NCBI GenBank assembly: GCA_032622095.1
Contig: CP136063.1
Span: forward strand, 72,827,980-72,891,979
From: Siphonodentalium dalli
Taxonomy: Eukaryota > Mollusca > Scaphopoda > Gadilida > Siphonodentaliidae
Length of the DNA stretch: 64,000 nucleotides
Direction of reading: 5' to 3'
Both the position numbers and the translations under genes were made by a program. Of the stretch, positions 56,761 to 64,000 are shown in pieces (position 1 is the first letter of the stretch; each line of letters opens with the position of its first letter). A model generated the notes under the pieces. That model did not search any database and was not told the DNA's origin. It worked only from the letters and a program-made list of their open reading frames with translations.

Positions 56761-57942
56761 ATGTGGGTAATTCATGGAATCCAAAACGCGTGTACAGATT
56801 GAGCTCAAATTTCGTATGTAAGTGTAAAATATCACCGACACGGCCGTGGTCGCGTTTTGGAGAAGCTCAGAGGACCGTTTCTCCAATCCCAATTCACCGC
56901 AATCGGCACTTCGGGGTTAATTGATATTCGCTCCCGATCCAAGAGGAGTAACTCTACATTTTTTTTATATCTGTATATGTATATTTTTATATCCATATTC
57001 ACTTCAAACTGCTAAACCCGTTGAGCCAAAACTTGCTAATACCTCGCAAAATATAGAATTTACATTTTCTCATATATACATTTCTTGTTACGGCTGAAAA
57101 TCTTAGTCTATTTTCAATACATTCATATAAACAAGCTCTAAACTTACACCCCTCGATTCGTGCTAACTGACGCAGCTATATGGCTGCTAAAATTTAGTAA
57201 ATTTACGAGGCAGTGCGATACGTCCCTGAATCTGACGGGACTTCCACTGCCTTCTCCTTTGACCATCTCGTAAAGGTGGGGTGTCACTCCCAAGCCGTGA
57301 AAACGAACAACAACGACATTGTTGGCGAGAAAATAATTAGTTCAAATTACTAATGCTAATTTTCTCTTTACGGCAATGTGAGAATCTTCGGGCAAGAATT
57401 TTCGGGTGGCCACCAAGCCCTGAATGCCAACAACAACGACATCGTTGGCATACCCTCTTGATTAAAAAGACAGAATTAACTCTTTAAAAAATGAGTGTTG
57501 CCCCAAGCCGTGAATGACTATAAAGAGCATCGTTTTCGCTATCTACTTATCTGTATGACGGGAGTCTGAAGCCTGTCGCTCGAAATATTATGCAGAGACA
57601 TTTCACGACGGGAAGCGTTTGTTTTCAATTCAATGCAATGTTATCGCTCGAGCGTTGTCTGTCGTTCCTAGGATAGGGGGATTTCTACGGGTAAATTTTT
57701 CCGCCAGAAAAAAAACTTTAATTAAAACAATTTAAAATTAAAAAAATTAAAAAATTAAAAAATAATTCAGAAAAAAATATATTAAATTTAAAAAACATTA
57801 AATTCATATTAAAAAATAAAAAACAAAAATAACTAAACATATAATTAAACAAATGCAGCACAAGTGTCTCGGAATCTGTTGCAATTGCTTTTTCGAACAA
57901 AGCCATGGGACGAATGCCGCCAGTGGCGGGCTAACCTGCTAG
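56696..57942 (+). mobile_element. Helitron-like unit 4 (1,247 bp)
   Basis: The longest unit. It contains an extra segment at about 57050-57480 with CCAAGCCSTGAAWRC and ACAACAACGACATYGTTGGC words twice, not seen in the others. Confidence 0.75.
56724..56762 (+). repeat. TA/TG microsatellite at the start of unit 4
   Basis: A TATATA run followed by TGTGTG. The equivalent position in every unit has such a run of differing length. Confidence 0.9.
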
Positions 57943-58982
57943 TCTACTATATAATTTGAGAACTACGTATATATGTATATATATATATATGTGTGTGGGT
58001 ACTTCATAGAATCGAAAACGCGTGTACAGATTGAGCTCAAACTTCATATGTAAGTGTAAAATCCCACCGACACCGCCGTGGTCGCGTTTTGGAGAAGCTC
58101 AGAGCACCCGTTCTCCAATCTCAAAATCACCGCAAAGGCACGGCGGGGGTAATCAAGTGATTATTTAATAAGCATTTGTGTTTTGACGCATCGCTATAAA
58201 GAGCGTCTGTTTCCCATTCAACGTTATTAGCATCTGCAGAGTTATACGGGAACATTGAGTGCTTTCCTATGCGGGGAGTGCCATAGTACTCTTACAACAT
58301 CATTGTTATAGTATGTGTGACACTTAGGTCAGGGCTTAGGGGGAGTTATAGGCATAATGCTTCTCAGAAATCCCGGTTACAAACCAATACTCACAATTTC
58401 GTATTTACGCAAACGTTATCGCTCGAAATGTATTATGCAGAGAGAAAGTGCTTTCCTATTTTTAGAACGCAACACATGTTTACGTCGCGTTGGTATTGGA
58501 GGTTCACGACGGGATTAATTGACTGTCCGCTCTTTGCGAGGATGGGGTTCACGACGGGGACTATTGACCAACACTCACAATTTCGTCTTTTGCATCAGAT
58601 ACCAACACCTCGACCGATCGGGACGAAACTTGGTACGTGAGTGTAGTTTGACCAGGTGGTCGTCGCTGTCGTATTGGCGTGCCCGTGCGACGCCCGTGCA
58701 GCGCATGCTCAGACGAGATATCGGAAACGGGTGGAGCTATCGACTTGAAATTTGGTATGTGAGTGTATCTTGCCCCGGATAGGATTTTTATCGGATCGTC
58801 GAGCCCGTGCGACGCCAGCTTCGCGCATGCGCAGACCAGCTCTCGGAAACGGGTGGAGCTGTCGACTTGAAATTTGGTTTTTGAGTAGCCCGGCCCTGTA
58901 CGGGGTTACCTTGAAAAACTAAAATTAATGGATCGACCAAAGCCATGGGACCAATGCCACCAGTGGCGGGCTAACCTGCTAG
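57943..58982 (+). mobile_element. Helitron-like unit 5 (1,040 bp)
   Basis: It contains a doubled block at about 58690-58880 (GCGCATGC, TCGGAAACGGGTGGAGCT, CGACTTGAAATTTGGT) after the shared 5' part. Confidence 0.75.
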
Positions 58983-59006
58983 TCTACTATATAATTTGAG
59001 ACTTCC

Positions 59007-59040
<34 letters not shown>

Positions 59041-59772
59041 GTGTGTGTGTGTGTATATATGTGGGTACTTCATGGAATCGAAAACGAGTGTACAGATTGA
59101 GCTCATATTTCGTATATAAGTGTAAAATCCCACGGACACCGTCGTGGTCGCGTTTTGGAGAAGCTCAGAGCACCGTTTATCCCTTCCCAATCATCAAAAT
59201 AACCGCAATCGGCACTTCGGTGTTAATAGCGTTGATATATAAAGAGCGTTAGTTTTACGCAGTGCCTATATAAAGAGCGTCGTTTTCGCTATCTACATAT
59301 CTGTATGACGGGAGTCGCTCGAAATATTATGCAGAGATATTTCAATTCAATGCAATGTTATCGCTCGAAATATTATGCAGAGAGAGAAGCGTTCGTTTTC
59401 TATGTGAGTCGTTTCCGGGAATCAGTGTTAAAAAAAAAGATAAACAAAGAATGCGTTTGTTTACAATCCAACGCGAGAGAGATTATTTCACGACGGGATT
59501 AATTGACTGTCCGCTCTTTTCTGGAACTATTGGGGGGATTTTTCATAAAAAAAACAATTAAATTATAAAAAAGAATTAAATCAAATTAATAATTAAATAA
59601 ATATTAAAAAATTCCAAAAAACATAAATTAAATTAAAAAAACATTAAATTAATATTAAAAAATTCCAAAAAACATAATATTAAAATTTAAAAAAATATAT
59701 AAATAAAAACAAAATAATTAAAAAAATGTCATGTTTCGGACAAACGTCGCCGGTAGCGGGCTAACCTGCTAG
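58983..59772 (+). mobile_element. Helitron-like unit 6 (790 bp)
   Basis: TC...CTAG with a long TA then TG microsatellite at 59008-59060 and TCGCTCGAAATATTATGCAG words in the middle. Confidence 0.75.
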
Positions 59773-60505
59773 TCTATACTATATATTTTGAGACTTCCGT
59801 ATATGTGTGTGTGTGTGCGTGTGGGTACTTCATAGAATCGAAAACGCGTGTACAGATTGAGCTCAAATTTCGTATATAAGTGTAAAATCCCACGGACACC
59901 GCCGTGATCGCGTTTTGGAGAAGCTCAGAGCACCGTTTCTCCCGTCCCAATCATCAAAATCACCGCAATCGGCACTTCGGGGTTAATTGCGTTGATATAT
60001 AAAGAGCGTTAGTTTTCAGCAGTGTCTATATAAAGAGCGTCGTTTTCGCTATCTACTTATCTGTATGACGGGAGTCTGTAGCCTGTCGCTCGAAATATTA
60101 TGCAGACAGATTTCACGATGGGAAGCGTTTGTTTTCAATTCAATGCAATGTTATCGCTCGAAATATTATGCAGAGAGATATCACGACATTAGGACGGGTA
60201 CCGGCAGGTTAAAACAAAAAGAAAAAACAAAGAATGCGTTGTCTGTCGTTTTTGCGCCAGAAACAAAAAAAATTATTAAAACAATTTAAAATTAAAACAA
60301 TTTAAAAATAAAAAAAAAAATTCCGAAAAAAAATATATTAAATTTAAAAAACATTAAATTCATATTAAAAAATAAAAAAATGAAAACAAAATAATTAAAC
60401 AAATGTCATGTTTCTGACGAAATTTGGTACAAATGCAGCACAAGTGTCTCGGAACCTGTTGCAATTGCTTTTTCGAACAAAGCCATGAGACGAATGCCGC
60501 CAGTG
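59773..60505 (+). mobile_element. Helitron-like unit 7 (3'-truncated at the hairpin)
   Basis: It starts TCTATACTATATATTTTGAG and is very like unit 6. It stops at GCCGCCAGTG, in the middle of the 3' hairpin, where unrelated DNA begins. Confidence 0.72.
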
Positions 60506-61568
60506 AGAATTCCTCAAATATATCACATACAGGTTTTGGTACATGGTACTAAGTGTTTAAATTGGCAAAACATGATTTCCGACAGATTTAACTTTTCTTG
60601 GCGACAAACTACACCGAAAATATCCCCCAGGCGGCAGAGTTCCAAGAAAAACAAGATGGCGTCTATCGACCTCATATGAATCCATATACCCCCTGTGGCT
60701 TTCGATATGGAGTCAGTGTCAATCAAAGTGAACCTAATATACCCTCACATCCTGTCAGTAGATCTACATTCTCATTGGTCAATCTAACAGGCCAGCATGA
60801 TAAACGATCACACAGTCACCCTGTGTATACCTATTCACTCCACAAAGTGTTCCATTGTTCACACAAGTTGTTACTGGATGTTAATGTGGTCTAAAAGTGA
60901 CACTATGAGTCCACGATAACATACGTGTCATCTTCGGGACACAATGTTTCTGATGCATGCCCAGGCCATTCAGTCTAACCACATTCCTTTGGGAATGACA
61001 CCTTGAAGTTTCATGATGTGAGCAACACAGAGTTATTGAAATCAGTCTCTTTGAAGCCAGTTTCATTAAACCATGTTTCCCACCATGTAGGCCATTGAGG
61101 TACCAACACATAGGATGTTCCAAGCATGTGTGAAAAGTGGGGACCAACGCACAGCTGAATGTCTGTGATAACTCTACCTGTGTTTTTGCAACTTTTGAAA
61201 AGTGTCCCTTTTCCATTCAATTTGTGCTCACTCAGCTATATCTCACCTCACGGCACAGTAATTAGCACACTTGATGTCTTTGGTACCATAAATCATTTGT
61301 GGAAAGTTGTATCAAAATCCATCCAATATCTCATAAAATATTACCGAATATATTAAGGGGGGACTTTTTTTTAGGTGTTTATATGCCAGGCTACCTATTA
61401 TATAAGAGAATGCATTGACATATGGTTTTCGCAAGAAATCAGGAAGCTCCAGTCATGGAAGGATTATTGTATAGATAAGGCAAAAGCATTATTATTGAGC
61501 GATGGAGGGTTTATGCACGGTGGCGGACAGTTCACAATGTTGTGGTTACTATAGCCCGCACTGTTACA
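60506..61568. other. Unassigned stretch with possible decayed coding scrap
   Basis: On the minus strand, 61220-61011 reads a protein-like sequence (for example GPHFSHMLGTSYVLVPQWPT) ending NNSVLLTS and a stop; in-frame reading beyond meets further stops. I do not recognise the family, and it may be chance or a pseudogene. AAGATGGCG is at about 60654. A scrap of the 36229 MITE end is at about 61398. Confidence 0.25.
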
Positions 61569-62779
61569 TAGGGATCTGCGAATCGGGGATTTTGCATCGA
61601 ATCGAATCTCGATATCGAATATCCTTCCTGATATCGACATCGAATGAATCTCGATTAGAATCAGCTAGTGATTGTCATTGTTTACCAGTGTTTATTTCGG
61701 TGGCTCGTGACACAAAAAAAGATACTATATCAACAACGTTAATCTCCTTAAACATCCGCTGGAATTTGTGTGTTTTTTAGGAACATCATGACATAGGTAA
61801 GTCACTCTCAGTCTCACGGATGGTTTGTGATACGTTTCATTGAATTTATATCTAGCTGTGTCGTGGCGAACATGACACAAGAAGTGACCGTAAGACACTT
61901 AAAGCCAGTCCAATCAACGTATCACAAACCCCATGGCTCGGAAGTCACCATTATTTATTAAAGATAATCTGGATTTGATCAACTTGGACATAGGCACAGC
62001 GATCAGCTATATAATTGTTGTATTTGTAGTCCATACCAGTGGTAGTTATCTCTTAAACTTTTCACCCCACAACAGATCAAACACAAACATCACATATTCA
62101 CAGTAGTTGTCTTCGCGGGTCCCAGAAAACAGACATAAATTACAAATGTTCAATGTTATCAATAACTTTCAACGGATCGAATCTTGCTGCATCCGCTCGA
62201 TTTCCCAGGAAACAGAAACTGAATTGTAGGAAATATCAGGGAATTCTACCGACAGTGTCGCAGATAACTGGTCACACATAATGACGGCTATTTAAGAACG
62301 TAATCAACCGATTGTTCTGAGGTTTCTGTTAATTCCAATCTATGTTTTGTCGCACATAACGGCGGCTGAATTTTATTCATATAATCTGAATTGGATATCT
62401 GAAGTTTTAAACATAAGGTAATCAATTGAGTTCCGCATATAGGTATTACGCACCGTGTAGAAAATTATATATTGTCGATATACCGGTACATATAACAAAT
62501 GTATGCGGCGATTGATCACCGTCACGGGTTGTGACAGAAGCATTTATTTTGCATAATGCACGTCTATTCTGAACGGCATGCATTTAAAATTACCTACGTT
62601 GGCAACCTTGTGCTTCAATTTTTCGTGACTTCAAGTAATTTGGCATGTGTCATCTAGACGCAAAAACGAAAGTAACACCGATTCGAAAATATCCGAATCA
62701 ACGGACCGATTCGGTGTCGATCTCGAATCGGGTGCCCAATATCGACATCGAATCGAATGTCGAATATTCGCAGGTCCTA
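61569..62779. mobile_element. hAT-like element, about 1.2 kb
   Basis: The left end TAGGGATCTGCGAATCGGG and the inverted right end TAGGACCTGCGAATATTCG match over about 15 bp, and both are followed by TCGAATCGAAT and ATCGATATCGAAT-type words. The length and the TAGGGATCTGCGAAT start resemble hAT elements. I could not identify a matching 8-bp duplication. No transposase frame. Confidence 0.55.
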
Positions 62780-63320
62780 CGAGAGACCTGTCCTTTATCT
62801 GGAATAAAGCTCTCAAAAGTTCAGTCAGGAACTCTTTTCAAATGATGAAAATGCGAGATAGTACCCCGTCTCCAGATATAACTCATGAATAAATAATAAA
62901 TCCATACTGAATTTCCCTCTACTTCTATCAGATTAAAACTGTGTAAAGATATACATGGTATATATAATCTACTATACATCTGATATATAACAAAATAAAT
63001 TGTGTTCATGCATATGATTATTTCCACATTGATCGTAAAAACAAATAGTATTGAGCGCTGGAATGTTTATGTGGCGTGTATACACAGCTAAAGCTCTTTG
63101 TTTTGTGGTTTCCTCTTGGTGAATCACCCCTTCTACAAGTCTATTGTTCGGTGATTAACGAGAGGCAAGAACAGTTAATAATTGACTACTTCAAAATCAT
63201 TATCAGTGTATGCATCCCTATCAGAATGAAAGATCGATGAAGGAATTTAACGAAGATAATAAACGTCGTCAAACTGTGATTGTTGAAACATAACATTTAA
63301 CATATATAGTACATGGGCTG
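62780..63320. other. No recognised feature
   Basis: Only short frames; no repeat partner was seen. Confidence 0.3.
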
Positions 63321-63380
63321 GTAGGACCCCTGGTGGTAGGACCCCTGGTGGTAGGACCCCTGGTGGTAGGACCCCTGGTG
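63321..63380 (+). repeat. 15-bp tandem repeat, four units
   Basis: The unit GGTAGGACCCCTGGT is repeated four times without change. The GGTAGGACCC word resembles the ends of the elements at 41599 and 46344. Confidence 0.93.
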
Positions 63381-63479
63381 CACCCCATAACTTAACTCCA
63401 TTGGTATTTGCATGTACCCTAATGTGTACTATTCACGAAATATGATGTTAACAGCAAATATTTTGGTAGCACAATTATG

Positions 63480-63670
63480 ACTTATGGCTGTATAGTCATG
63501 GTGGGTGTACGGCTATACACAATTGTGGCTGTATGGTCATGGGTGAGGTGTTTTGGTATAAAGTGAGTGGCTATATCATGTGTCTGGTGTTTGTGTATAT
63601 CTAGAGTGTCGATGTGGTCATGTGTTTGTTGCAAATGTGTACCTTTGGTGGCTATCGCTTTCCACAATAA
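63480..63670 (-). repeat. Inverted patch of the 40-bp minisatellite
   Basis: GTGGCTGTATGGTCATGGGTGAGG and related words are the reverse complement of the unit seen at 25690-26380 and 27245-27390. Confidence 0.65.
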
Positions 63671-64000
63671 CTCAAGGATATGTCAATCGAGAGAGATCTT
63701 TAGTTGTCATTTGACCAAGTAACATTTTTAATTACCAAATGAGTCACAATTTGCTTCATTTTCGGAACAGCAGAGAATAATGTTCGGGATATATGTGCAT
63801 TTTACAAAATTTGGTGCTCATTTGAGTCAAATTTTGGTTCCATTGAGTTGGATTATTCATAAGTAGATGTATGCATCAGATACAATGCACAGTTCTGCTC
63901 ATTTAGTTTTGAAATATGACTAAAATCCCAATGGTGATTGTTGGTGAAATTTTATACCGCTTTCTGGAAAATCAAAATGTTTAGTGATCGGAAGAGAATG
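63671..64000. other. No recognised feature
   Basis: AT-rich end of the window without an extended frame. Confidence 0.3.

Larger units (their letters stand above)
54558..60505 (+). mobile_element. Head-to-tail array of seven non-autonomous Helitron-like units
   Basis: Six internal junctions read ...CTGCTAG directly followed by TCTAC(T)ATATAATTTGAGA or close variants, with TC at 55165, 56044, 56696, 57943, 58983 and 59773. Before each CTAG is a hairpin of the type CCGCC-AGT-GGCGG about ten bases upstream. A 5' TC and a 3' hairpin plus CTRR are the Helitron signature. Each unit opens with a TA/TG microsatellite, TAGACTCGAAAACG and GATTGAG; middle parts vary and include AAAGAGCGT words and A-rich runs. 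No Rep/helicase frame is present. Confidence 0.8.

Overview
The window reads as AT-rich genomic DNA of an invertebrate animal, most likely a mollusc or another lophotrochozoan. Genes are sparse and split by long introns with GT/AG borders. The bulk is decayed or young transposable elements. The lineage call rests on gene types (an ionotropic glutamate receptor tail and a secreted PAN plus fibrinogen-domain protein) and on repeat style, so it is an inference.

Genes. (1) 3014-3350, + strand: the terminal exon of an ionotropic glutamate receptor-like gene (end of the ligand-binding lobe, fourth membrane segment, cytosolic tail); its other exons lie before the window or were not seen in it. (2) 17130-38994, + strand: a three-exon gene for a 331-residue secreted protein with a signal peptide, a short PAN/apple-like segment and a C-terminal fibrinogen-related domain (FReD). 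Exons are 17130-17429, 20195-20240 and 38345-38994, with phases that join exactly (0, then 1), and a poly(A) signal at 39430. (3) A weak candidate terminal exon at 40839-41174 with a poly(A) signal at 41242.

Everything else is mobile or repetitive. Region by region: 0-5 kb dispersed repeats around the receptor exon; 5.4-7.9 kb a foldback element with about 550-bp arms; 9.1-9.9 kb a degenerate short-repeat array; 11.6-14.1 kb nested inverted repeats; 15.2-15.6 kb a 130-bp tandem repeat; 17.4-20.2 kb (intron 1) hairpin elements, one a perfect 157-bp-arm hairpin made from a reverse-transcriptase fragment; 20.2-38.3 kb (intron 2) a hAT-like element, TTAA-targeting MITEs, 40-bp minisatellites, a 3.3-kb foldback element and several near-perfect palindromes; 40-46.8 kb nested terminal-inverted-repeat elements, one with a clear 8-bp target duplication; 47.1-51.4 kb a 5'-truncated non-LTR retrotransposon between two inverted copies of a compound repeat; 51.4-53.9 kb a direct duplication, one copy of which is interrupted; 54.6-60.5 kb a head-to-tail array of seven non-autonomous Helitron-like units; 61.6-62.8 kb a hAT-like element; 63.3-63.7 kb minisatellites.

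The most notable items are the Helitron tandem array with CTAG/TC unit junctions, the phase-perfect PAN-FReD gene with a duplicated in-frame splice acceptor and an extra cysteine, the receptor terminal exon, and the unusual density of near-perfect hairpins, several inside the introns of the FReD gene.
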